Assembly (NCBI GenBank): GCA_036525535.1
Contig: DATDAH010000340.1
Span: 1-9,934, forward strand
DNA length: 9,934 bases
Direction of reading: 5' to 3'
Source: DATDAH01 sp036525535
GTDB lineage: Bacteria; Actinomycetota; Acidimicrobiia; Acidimicrobiales; DATDAH01
Shown here: piece by piece, positions 1 through 4,987 of the stretch
How the letters are laid out: the number at the start of each line of letters is the position of its first letter
Numbering within the stretch: the first letter of the stretch is position 1
Translations under genes and position numbers: made by a program
The notes under the pieces: model-generated
What the model was told of the DNA's origin: nothing
The model's database searches: none
Seen by the model: only the letters and a program-made list of their open reading frames with translations

Positions 1-128
1 CACCGCAGGATGCCAGCGCCCACGGGGCTCGGGCCGAGGTCTACGCCGCCCGACGGGCCGAGGAGCCTTCGCTGATGGCCAAGGGCATCTTCCGCGCCGC
101 CGAAGGGGACAGCCGTCCCTCAGGCTGA
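1..128 (+). CDS. C-terminal fragment of an unrecognised protein
   Basis: The frame read from base 3 is open and ends at TGA 126-128, giving about 41 visible residues with the start outside the window. The fragment is Ala/Arg-rich and includes AEVYAARRAEEPSLMAKGIF before a short hydrophilic end (AAEGDSRPSG). High-GC third positions and the lack of another plausible open frame support it being coding. I do not recognise the family: the helical, charged end could belong to many soluble enzymes, so no function is proposed. The gene is followed by a 92-bp gap to the next + gene. It may or may not be co-transcribed with that gene, and I see no convincing terminator between them. Confidence 0.5.
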   Translation, partial: PQDASAHGARAEVYAARRAEEPSLMAKGIFRAAEGDSRPSG

Positions 129-181
129 CCCGGGAGGGGCCGGACCCTTCTGCTCAAGTCCCCAAAGCAGATGCCGACCCT

Positions 182-193
182 TGACCTAGGTCA
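182..193. promoter_or_regulatory. Perfect 12-bp palindrome TGACCTAGGTCA upstream of the first DivIVA-like gene
   Basis: TGACCTAGGTCA is its own reverse complement. It lies 27 bp before the ATG at 221, and its left end overlaps TTGACC (181-186), a good -35-like hexamer. No clear -10 is visible 16-18 bp further on, so this could be an operator, an alternative sigma site or chance. The same core, CCCTTGACCT followed by A/G and GG, occurs upstream of the second DivIVA-like gene, though only this copy is a full palindrome. The 129-220 gap also holds a weak TCTGCT/AGCAGA hairpin (149-154 with 166-171) and nothing else I can support. Confidence 0.35.
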
Positions 194-220
194 TTCGGCC
201 TGATCCAGGAGACACACACC

Positions 221-1153
221 ATGTCCGACGCCATCGCACCCGTTCCGATCAGCGACGACACCACTCGTCGGCTGTTCGGTGAGCCCAGCTTTCGGGTCAC
301 CAAGCGGGGTGGGTACGACCCCGGTGATGTGGCCGAGTTCCTGGGCGGCCTGGGCAGCCAGATGCTCACGCTCATCGGTCGGCTGCGCAAGGCCGAGTCC
401 GATGTCGACGTCCTGACGACCGAACTGGACCACTGGCAGGCCCGCACCCGCGACGCCGAAGCGACCCGCGAGACCTTCGAGCGCACCCTCGCCCTGGCCG
501 AGGACACGGCGAACGCCACCGTGGCCGACGCCCGTCACCGGGCCGCCGGCGTCATGACCAACGCCGAGGCCACTGCCGACGAGCTGATCGGTCAGGCCCG
601 CCACCAGTCCTTCGCCATGGTCGAGCAGGCCAGGGAAGCGGCCCAGCGGTGCTACGCCGACGAGCGCCTGAAGGTGCGCGAGGAGTGGCAGCGGGTGCAG
701 GACGAGTCCGCGCAGCTCGAGACCCTGCGTCTCGCTGTGGCCGCGGAGACCATGGCCCTCGAGGAGGTCCGCAACCAGCTTCGGACCCGCATCCGCATGG
801 CCGCCGCCGAGATGCTGAACGTGGCCGAGAGCCCCGGCTGCCTGGGTCAGCCCGTGACCCGGGGCATGCCGGAGAGGCCGCACCCGCTGTCCCCGTCGGA
901 CCCCGCCCAGATGCCTGTGGCCTCCGCCGTCAGCACCGTGGCCACCGACCATGTCCTTGAAGCCGCCGCCGCGGCCGTGGCCAACCCGGTCGTGACGCCG
1001 CCGCCCGAACCGCCCGAGGTCACCCCGCCGGCCATCGAGCCCATCGGGGTGGGCGAGGGCTTCGGCAACCCGTCGGCTGACGCCGCCTTCGAGCGCTTCA
1101 TGTCCGAGGACATCGACGACGAGCCCAGCCGCGAGTGGATCCTCGCCGGCTAG
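221..1153 (+). CDS. DivIVA-like coiled-coil protein with conserved C-terminal tail (long paralogue)
   Basis: This 310-aa protein probably acts as a cytoplasmic scaffold for cell-wall growth or division, as DivIVA/Wag31-type proteins do, but its exact role is unknown. Residues 24-44 (FRVTKRGGYDPGDVAEFL and on) match the actinobacterial DivIVA N-terminal pattern of a basic 'RGYD' turn followed by DV and a hydrophobic helix. Residues about 48-200 are charged, Ala/Glu/Arg-rich and heptad-like, consistent with a long coiled coil. Residues about 205-285 are Pro/Ala-rich and probably disordered. The last 22 residues carry FERFMSEDIDDEPSREW, shared almost exactly with the 187-aa protein at 4413-4976. 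ATG 221 is supported by AGGAG at 207-211, 9 nt upstream. It converges on the hydrolase gene with a hairpin between them. The DivIVA assignment is by motif only, and other coiled-coil families (for example ATP synthase b-like) are possible. Confidence 0.8.
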   Translation: MSDAIAPVPISDDTTRRLFGEPSFRVTKRGGYDPGDVAEFLGGLGSQMLTLIGRLRKAESDVDVLTTELDHWQARTRDAEATRETFERTLALAEDTANATVADARHRAAGVMTNAEATADELIGQARHQSFAMVEQAREAAQRCYADERLKVREEWQRVQDESAQLETLRLAVAAETMALEEVRNQLRTRIRMAAAEMLNVAESPGCLGQPVTRGMPERPHPLSPSDPAQMPVASAVSTVATDHVLEAAAAAVANPVVTPPPEPPEVTPPAIEPIGVGEGFGNPSADAAFERFMSEDIDDEPSREWILAG

Positions 1154-1164
1154 ACCGTCACATC

Positions 1165-1192
1165 GCTCCGCCTTCGCTCCGCCGGCTCCGCC
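1165..1192 (+). repeat. Three short copies of GCTCCGCC
   Basis: GCTCCGCC occurs at 1165-1172, 1176-1183 and 1185-1192, separated by TTC and by G. The copies make up the left arm and loop of the hairpin at 1169-1212. They could be the remains of a REP-like intergenic element, or simply repetitive stem sequence of a terminator. Confidence 0.5.
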
Positions 1193-1212
1193 GAAGCGGC
1201 GGGTCGAAGGCG
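1169..1212. terminator. Nested GC-rich hairpin between convergent genes, likely bidirectional terminator
   Basis: CGCCTTCG (1169-1176) pairs perfectly with CGAAGGCG (1205-1212). After a two-base step (one mismatch and one T-G wobble), CCGCCG (1179-1184) pairs with CGGCGG (1197-1202), leaving a 12-nt loop. It lies 15 bp after the TAG of the DivIVA-like gene and 39 bp past the stop of the convergent hydrolase gene, where a terminator serving both would be expected. Neither side has a T tract, so it is not a classical intrinsic terminator. U-poor hairpins are common at gene ends in high-GC actinobacteria. Confidence 0.55.
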
Positions 1213-1251
1213 CGGCACCGCCTCCTCCGCAGCGTCACGCCCGGCCGCCCG

Positions 1252-2088
1252 TCAGGCGGGGTTCAACGAGACGAGGGTGCTGATCTGGTCCAGCACCTGG
1301 CCGTAGGCGGGGTGGTGGATGTCGATGAGCTGGAAGTGGCCGGCGTTGGGCACGGTCACCAGGGTCACCGGGTCGCCCGCGGCCTCTGCCGCCGCGGCGT
1401 AGCCCTCGGACTGACGGACCGGGACGATGTCATCGTCCTCCCCGTGGACGAGGCTCTGGCGTCGGCCGGTGGGCAGGCGCTCCAGCGGTGAGGCGTCCTG
1501 GTAGCGCCGGCTGACCTCCGCCGGTGTCCCGCCGAGCAGTCGGGCACAGGCCCCGGCCAGCAGGTTCTCCTGCACGCAGGCCTCGAGATCGGTGAACCCG
1601 GCCAGCGACAGGTAACCCCGAGGCTCGACGTCGCCGTCCCGACCCGCGGCCCAGAGGGCCAGCGTCCCGCCGGCGGAGTGACCCACGACCACGACCAGGT
1701 CCGGATCGACAGGGTGGTCGTCGGCCAGCGCGTTCACGTGGTCGATGGCGGCACCGACGTCCTCGAACGTACCGGGCCATCCGCCGCCGGCTTCGCCGAC
1801 GCGGCGGTACTCGACGTTCCACACGGCGTAACCCTCGCGCCGCAGGTCCCGGGCCACGGGGCGGACGAGCGACAGGTCTTCGCTCGTCTCCCAACCCCCG
1901 CCGTGGATCAGCACCACGGTGGCCTGCGGGTCACCGCTGGGCAGGTAGAGATCGCCGAACTGGGAAGGGGCGTCGCCGTAGGCGATGCGCTCGGGCCCGT
2001 CATCGTCGAAGAGGCCACAGCCAACGGCGGTGCCGGCGACGACGCCGACGGCGCCGGCGAGCAGGAACTGGCGACGGGACAGGCTCAT
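1252..2088 (-). CDS. Tat-exported lipoprotein alpha/beta hydrolase (esterase/lipase-like)
   Basis: This 278-aa serine hydrolase is probably anchored on the outer face of the membrane and hydrolyses an unknown ester or amide. The N-terminus has a twin-arginine motif (SRRQFLL, residues 4-10), a hydrophobic stretch, and a lipobox-like AVGC whose Cys24 would be lipidated. The -3 residue is Ala, a little off consensus. HGGGW (62-66) is the oxyanion-hole motif of hormone-sensitive-lipase and kynurenine-formamidase-like enzymes. GHSAGG (136-141) holds the nucleophile Ser138; Asp219 in HGEDDDIVP and His251 in NAGHF complete the triad. All expected catalytic residues are present and the length is normal. 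The ATG lies 9 nt after the stop of the LLM oxidoreductase gene, so the two are probably co-transcribed and perhaps translationally coupled; only a weak GGGG precedes this start. The substrate cannot be read from the sequence. Confidence 0.88.
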   Translation of the reverse strand: MSLSRRQFLLAGAVGVVAGTAVGCGLFDDDGPERIAYGDAPSQFGDLYLPSGDPQATVVLIHGGGWETSEDLSLVRPVARDLRREGYAVWNVEYRRVGEAGGGWPGTFEDVGAAIDHVNALADDHPVDPDLVVVVGHSAGGTLALWAAGRDGDVEPRGYLSLAGFTDLEACVQENLLAGACARLLGGTPAEVSRRYQDASPLERLPTGRRQSLVHGEDDDIVPVRQSEGYAAAAEAAGDPVTLVTVPNAGHFQLIDIHHPAYGQVLDQISTLVSLNPA

Positions 2089-2097
2089 CCGCTGGTG

Positions 2098-3000
2098 CTA
2101 CCCCGCGGCGACGAGCCGACGAACCTCGGCCAGTCGCTCGAGAGACGCCAAGGCGTCCGTCTGCTCGAAGGAGAGCTGGCGGACGACGATCTCGTCGAAG
2201 CCACGCTCGCCGAGGCTGAGGAAGCGCTCCGCCACCTGCTCGGGGGTGCCGGTGACCAGGGCGGCGAGATCGAAGCCCCGGTAGCCCTTCTGCTCCAAGG
2301 GCTCCCGCACCCGGGCCACGTCCGCCTCGTCGGCGCCGACGTAGATGTCCCGGCGCAGCGGTCGGCACGGCGGGTCGGCGCCGTGGTCCAGGTACCGGGC
2401 CAGCTTCTGCTCGGCGTCGTCGTCGGTCAGCTCCGGCCCGGCGTACCAGGTGTCACCGAGCCGAGCGGCCCGGGCCAGGGCCTTGGGCCCGGCCCCGCCG
2501 ATCCAGATCTCCACGGGCTCCGGGGGCGTCGGGCTGATCCGGGCTCGGCGCAGCCCCCACGGGCCGTCGGGGTCGTCGACCACCTCGCCCGCCAGGAGGG
2601 CCCGAATAGCGGCGAGGGCTGCCTCGAAGCGCCCGCCCCGCCCGTCGAGAGGGACGCCCATCGGGCCGAACTGGTCCTCGCCCCCGCCGATGGCGCATTG
2701 GAACACGAACGGGCCAGGGCCGAGGGAGGCCAGCGTCCCGATCTGCTCGGCGACCACCAGGGGGTGCCAGAGGGGCAGCAGGTAGAGGGCGCCGAAGCGC
2801 CGGTCGGGCCACTCGGCGGTGAGACGCCCCAGGATCGGCGAGTTCTGGTAGTAGGGCACGGACGTGGCGTGGTGGTCGCCCACGTACAGCCCCTCCAGGC
2901 CGGCGGCGTACGCCGCCCGGGCCCGGTCGATCATCTGCCCGGCGCCGGCCCGGGCGTCATCGACCAGGTAGGTGCTCGAGATGGATGTGGTCACCCGCAT
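2098..3000 (-). CDS. LLM-class (luciferase-like) flavin/F420-dependent oxidoreductase
   Basis: This 300-aa TIM-barrel protein belongs to the bacterial luciferase-like family, cytoplasmic enzymes that use FMN or coenzyme F420 for hydride transfer or monooxygenation. Visible family features are an early MRVTTSIS strand, AAGLEGLYVGDHH (32-44), LLPLWHPLVVAEQIGTLASL (74-93, the usual P-x-x-HP-x-x-x-A-x-x-x-x-TL segment), and the C-terminal barrel strand IWIGGAGPKALARAARLGD (165-183). Length is normal for the family. F420 is the more likely cofactor in an actinobacterium, but the sequence alone does not decide between F420 and FMN. It is the first gene of a two-gene unit with the lipoprotein hydrolase. 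The ATG at 3000 is preceded by CATACT at 3012-3007 with a 6-nt gap and no ribosome site, which suggests a leaderless transcript. GTG at 2994 is a less likely alternative start. Confidence 0.88.
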   Translation of the reverse strand: MRVTTSISSTYLVDDARAGAGQMIDRARAAYAAGLEGLYVGDHHATSVPYYQNSPILGRLTAEWPDRRFGALYLLPLWHPLVVAEQIGTLASLGPGPFVFQCAIGGGEDQFGPMGVPLDGRGGRFEAALAAIRALLAGEVVDDPDGPWGLRRARISPTPPEPVEIWIGGAGPKALARAARLGDTWYAGPELTDDDAEQKLARYLDHGADPPCRPLRRDIYVGADEADVARVREPLEQKGYRGFDLAALVTGTPEQVAERFLSLGERGFDEIVVRQLSFEQTDALASLERLAEVRRLVAAG

Positions 3001-3006
3001 CGGGCC

Positions 3007-3012
3007 AGTATG
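3007..3012 (-). promoter_or_regulatory. Candidate -10 box (CATACT) for the oxidoreductase-hydrolase unit, leaderless
   Basis: On the minus strand CATACT matches TATAAT at four of six positions and ends 6 nt before the ATG at 3000, so transcription would begin at or next to the start codon. No convincing -35 is seen. The whole divergent gap to mscL is only 43 bp, so both promoters must overlap here or lie within the flanking genes. Confidence 0.4.
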
Positions 3013-3031
3013 TCCACCTCACCCAGTGGCC

Positions 3032-3036
3032 GGAGG
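3032..3036 (+). promoter_or_regulatory. mscL: Ribosome binding site (GGAGG) that fixes the TTG start of mscL
   Basis: GGAGG is followed by 7 nt and then TTG at 3044. An in-frame GTG at 3026 lies upstream of this site and the frame extends to 2972, but those starts would add residues unrelated to MscL. The MscL N-terminal helix begins right at the TTG. Confidence 0.75.
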
Positions 3037-3043
3037 TTCAGCA

Positions 3044-3406
3044 TTGATCCAGGAGTTCAAGGACTTCATCAACCGGGGCAACGTGCTCGACCTCGCGGTG
3101 GCGGTCGTCCTGGGCGCCGCCTTCGGCGCGGTCGTGACCTCGTTCGTCGACAACATCCTGATGCAGGTGATCGCCGCGATCGGTGGCCAGCCCGACTTCA
3201 GCGCCTTGGCCATCGACATCGGGGACGGCAAGATCCTCTACGGCGCCTTCCTCAACGCGGTCATCAGCTTCGTGTTCATCGCTATCGGGGTGTTCCTCGT
3301 CGTGAAGGCGGTCAACCGCCTGCGCAGGGAGAAGGGGGAGGAGCCCGCTGGGCCGTCCGAGGTCGAGCTTCTCACCGAGATCCGGGACCTGCTCCGCCAG
3401 GGCTGA
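3044..3406 (+). CDS. mscL: Large-conductance mechanosensitive channel MscL
   Basis: This 120-aa inner-membrane protein forms a homopentameric, tension-gated pore that releases solutes under hypo-osmotic shock. The N-terminal amphipathic helix and the start of TM1 read IQEFKDFINRGNVLDLAVAV, the most conserved part of the family. Next come the pore-lining glycine/alanine helix (VVLGAAFGAVV), a periplasmic loop (about 45-65), TM2 (about 68-90, YGAFLNAVISFVFIAIGVFLVV) and a charged cytoplasmic helix rich in Arg, Lys and Glu (about 91-120). Length is at the short end of the family (E. coli 136 aa), mainly because the periplasmic loop and tail are compact. The TTG start is chosen from the conserved N-terminus and GGAGG 7 nt upstream. 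It is divergent from the oxidoreductase gene (43 bp) and converges on the DUF4328 gene with a 9-bp gap that has no room for a terminator. Confidence 0.95.
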   Translation: MIQEFKDFINRGNVLDLAVAVVLGAAFGAVVTSFVDNILMQVIAAIGGQPDFSALAIDIGDGKILYGAFLNAVISFVFIAIGVFLVVKAVNRLRREKGEEPAGPSEVELLTEIRDLLRQG

Positions 3407-3415
3407 GCCAGCGGG

Positions 3416-4309
3416 TCAGACCGGGTCGGTGGCCTGCTCGCCGTCCCGGCTGACGTGGTCGGTCCACAGCCGACCGTCCCAGTAACGCAGGTCGTAGCGG
3501 CCGGTCGGATCGGGGTGCCACGCCGGAGGGGACAGCGGGCGGGCCGCCGCGGCCCAGCCTGCCGGCATCTGGGTCGGGCCGGCGCGGAGGAGGGAGGCGG
3601 TCTCGGCCTGGCGCCGGGTCAGTCCCACGACCGTTGCCGCCGCGAGGGCGGCGGCGACGATCATCAGGAGCTGACCGGCCACGAAGAGGTTCACGCCCAG
3701 GTGCACGTCGTCGATCCGGCCGAGGAGGTCGGCGACGGTGATGTCCCCCTGCGGGTCGTCGGACTGGCCGGCCATGGTGAAGCCCACGAAGGTCAGGGCC
3801 TGGGCGGCGACGTAGGCCACCCACCAGCACCAGATCTGGAGGTGGGCGGGGGCCTGGCGCCAGCCCGGGTCGCCCCGGGGGATCGTGCCGTCGGCCCCCT
3901 TCCACAGCTGCTGGACCAGCAGACCGGGGATGACGAGGCTGGCGATCGGCACGAACCAGCCGCCGATGGCCCAGCCGGGGGCGAGCGCACCAGGCCGACC
4001 GAAGCCCTGATTGTTCTTCGCCGCCCGCCACAGCCAGATCAGGAAGAGGACACCGATGCCGGCCAGGGCCAGGAAGTAGATGGTGGCGCCACCGAAGAAG
4101 GCGTCGACCTCGCTCCCGGCCTGAGCCTGGGGGCTGACGGCGTCGGTAGGTACCTCGTCCAAGGCCGCCCGCATGCGCACCGCCAGGTAGGCCAGCGCCG
4201 CGGCGAGCACGGCGGCCAGCAGGAGCAGGACCCGCAACGCGTTGGCCAGCCCACCGAGCTCGGAGGTGGCGGGCACCGCCGGCCCTGTCGACGTGGACCA
4301 GTCGCTCAC
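3416..4309 (-). CDS. DUF4328-like multi-pass membrane protein with C-terminal DUF2510 domain
   Basis: Translated from GTG 4309 this is a 297-aa membrane protein of unknown function. Five hydrophobic segments are visible: about 21-44, 73-94, 112-135, 158-180 and 206-230. The stretch around WRAAKNNQGFG and GWAIGGWFVPIASLVIPGL (95-130) matches the DUF4328 pattern of a Trp-x-x-N loop followed by a W-x-x-P-I-A-x-x-x-x-P helix. The C-terminus, AWHPDPTGRYDLRYWDGRLW (263-282), is a DUF2510 motif, a short Trp-rich module often attached to actinobacterial membrane proteins. An open frame continues to ATG 4447, but that extension is Pro/Arg-rich and would overlap the divergent DivIVA-like gene. GTG 4309 leads directly into the first helix and has TACCGT 7 nt upstream. 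The domain identities are from motif recall; I have no evidence for a specific function. Confidence 0.8.
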   Translation of the reverse strand: MSDWSTSTGPAVPATSELGGLANALRVLLLLAAVLAAALAYLAVRMRAALDEVPTDAVSPQAQAGSEVDAFFGGATIYFLALAGIGVLFLIWLWRAAKNNQGFGRPGALAPGWAIGGWFVPIASLVIPGLLVQQLWKGADGTIPRGDPGWRQAPAHLQIWCWWVAYVAAQALTFVGFTMAGQSDDPQGDITVADLLGRIDDVHLGVNLFVAGQLLMIVAAALAAATVVGLTRRQAETASLLRAGPTQMPAGWAAAARPLSPPAWHPDPTGRYDLRYWDGRLWTDHVSRDGEQATDPV

Positions 4310-4316
4310 CGTGGCG

Positions 4317-4322
4317 ACGGTA
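4317..4322 (-). promoter_or_regulatory. Candidate -10 box (TACCGT) for the DUF4328 gene, leaderless
   Basis: TACCGT on the minus strand fits the actinobacterial TANNNT -10 pattern and ends 7 nt before GTG 4309. The nearest purine-rich ribosome site (GGGAGGGG, about 4328-4335) is too far from this GTG and would lie at or upstream of the transcription start. This favours leaderless translation from the GTG. Confidence 0.4.
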
Positions 4323-4345
4323 CTGCCCCTCCCGGGCGGCACCCC

Positions 4346-4374
4346 TTGACCTGGGCCGGCCGGTGGAGTGGACT
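4346..4374 (+). promoter_or_regulatory. Candidate promoter of the second DivIVA-like gene
   Basis: TTGACC (4346-4351) and TGGACT (4369-4374) are 17 bp apart, a good -35 with a weak -10. Transcription would begin near 4381, giving a leader of about 30 nt with AAAGGG at 4395-4400, 12 nt before ATG 4413. CCCTTGACCTGGG around the -35 repeats the sequence found before the first DivIVA-like gene. Confidence 0.4.
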
Positions 4375-4412
4375 GTCGCCGGGGAAGCGGGACGAAAGGG
4401 CAGGTGTGGCCG

Positions 4413-4976
4413 ATGGCCACGACCATGACCGACCCCCGCGAGAGCACGGTGTTTCCCGAGGTGGGCGAGCCTGGACGACCTCAGCTCCGCGTGACGCGTC
4501 ACGGCTATGACCCGGCTGACGTCCACGCGCTGCTCGCCTCGGCTCGAGCCCGTCTGGTGGCTCTGGCCGACCGCATCCGGCGGGCCGAGGCCGCCAACGT
4601 GGCGCTCGTGGCCGAGGTCAGGGCGTGGAAGGAGCGGGCGCGGACAGCGGAGGCGGATCGCCGTCGCCTCGAAGACGCCCTCGCCGCAGCCGAGGCCACC
4701 GTGGCCACGTCCATCGCCGAGGTCCAGATCCGGGCCGACCACCTCGTCGAGCGCGCCCGCTGCGAGGCCGAGCACCTGACCCTGCGGGCCCGGGAGGCGG
4801 CCCGCCGGCTCCACGAGGAGATCGAGCTGGAGCGCATGGCCCACGACGCCAGATCCTTGGTCGCCGTCGACCTCGGGCTCCATGCCGAACCGGAGGAGGA
4901 CCGTATGTTCTCGCGGTTCATGTCCGACGACATCGCCGACGAGCCGTCAAGGGAGTGGGTCATCGGCAGGGCCTAA
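4413..4976 (+). CDS. DivIVA-like coiled-coil protein with conserved C-terminal tail (short paralogue)
   Basis: This 187-aa protein is a probable cytoplasmic coiled-coil scaffold, paralogous to the 310-aa protein at 221-1153. Residues 25-41 (LRVTRHGYDPADVHALL) match the DivIVA-type N-terminal turn and helix. Residues about 45-145 are an Arg/Glu/Ala-rich coiled coil. LAAAEATVATSIAEVQIRA (90-108) resembles LALAEDTANATVADARHRA in the longer protein. The last 22 residues contain FSRFMSDDIADEPSREW, the shared tail. It lacks the Pro/Ala-rich spacer of the longer copy, so the tail follows the coil after only about 15 residues. ATG 4413 is preferred over GTG 4368 or 4404 because AAAGGG lies 12 nt upstream and GTG 4368 would fall within the candidate -10. 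It is divergent from the DUF4328 gene, and the sulfatase gene begins 11 nt after its stop, so these two are probably one transcript. Confidence 0.78.
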   Translation: MATTMTDPRESTVFPEVGEPGRPQLRVTRHGYDPADVHALLASARARLVALADRIRRAEAANVALVAEVRAWKERARTAEADRRRLEDALAAAEATVATSIAEVQIRADHLVERARCEAEHLTLRAREAARRLHEEIELERMAHDARSLVAVDLGLHAEPEEDRMFSRFMSDDIADEPSREWVIGRA

Positions 4977-4987
4977 CGTCCCGGGCC

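Noticed and set aside
171..203. 10-codon ORF (MPTLDLGHSA) just before the first DivIVA-like gene, considered as a leader peptide
   Set aside because: It has no ribosome site and no regulatory amino-acid run, and it overlaps the TGACCTAGGTCA palindrome. An ORF this short is expected by chance.
1678..3453. 591-codon + strand open frame antisense to the hydrolase and oxidoreductase genes
   Set aside because: It is a GC-rich shadow: it covers two strongly supported minus-strand enzymes and part of mscL, and its translation is low-complexity Gly/Arg/Pro/Val with no recognisable motif.
4310..4447. N-terminal extension of the DUF4328 protein to ATG 4447
   Set aside because: The added 46 residues are Pro/Arg-rich, overlap the start of the divergent DivIVA-like gene and have no ribosome site; GTG 4309 leads directly into the membrane domain.
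3455..4510. 351-codon + strand open frame opposite the DUF4328 gene
   Set aside because: The minus-strand frame has clear membrane helices and a DUF2510 motif; this frame has only Gly/Arg-rich noise.
3372..4883. 503-codon minus-strand open frame
   Set aside because: It overlaps the DUF4328 gene in another frame and the DivIVA-like gene antisense; its translation is Arg/Pro/Gly-rich and lacks domain features.
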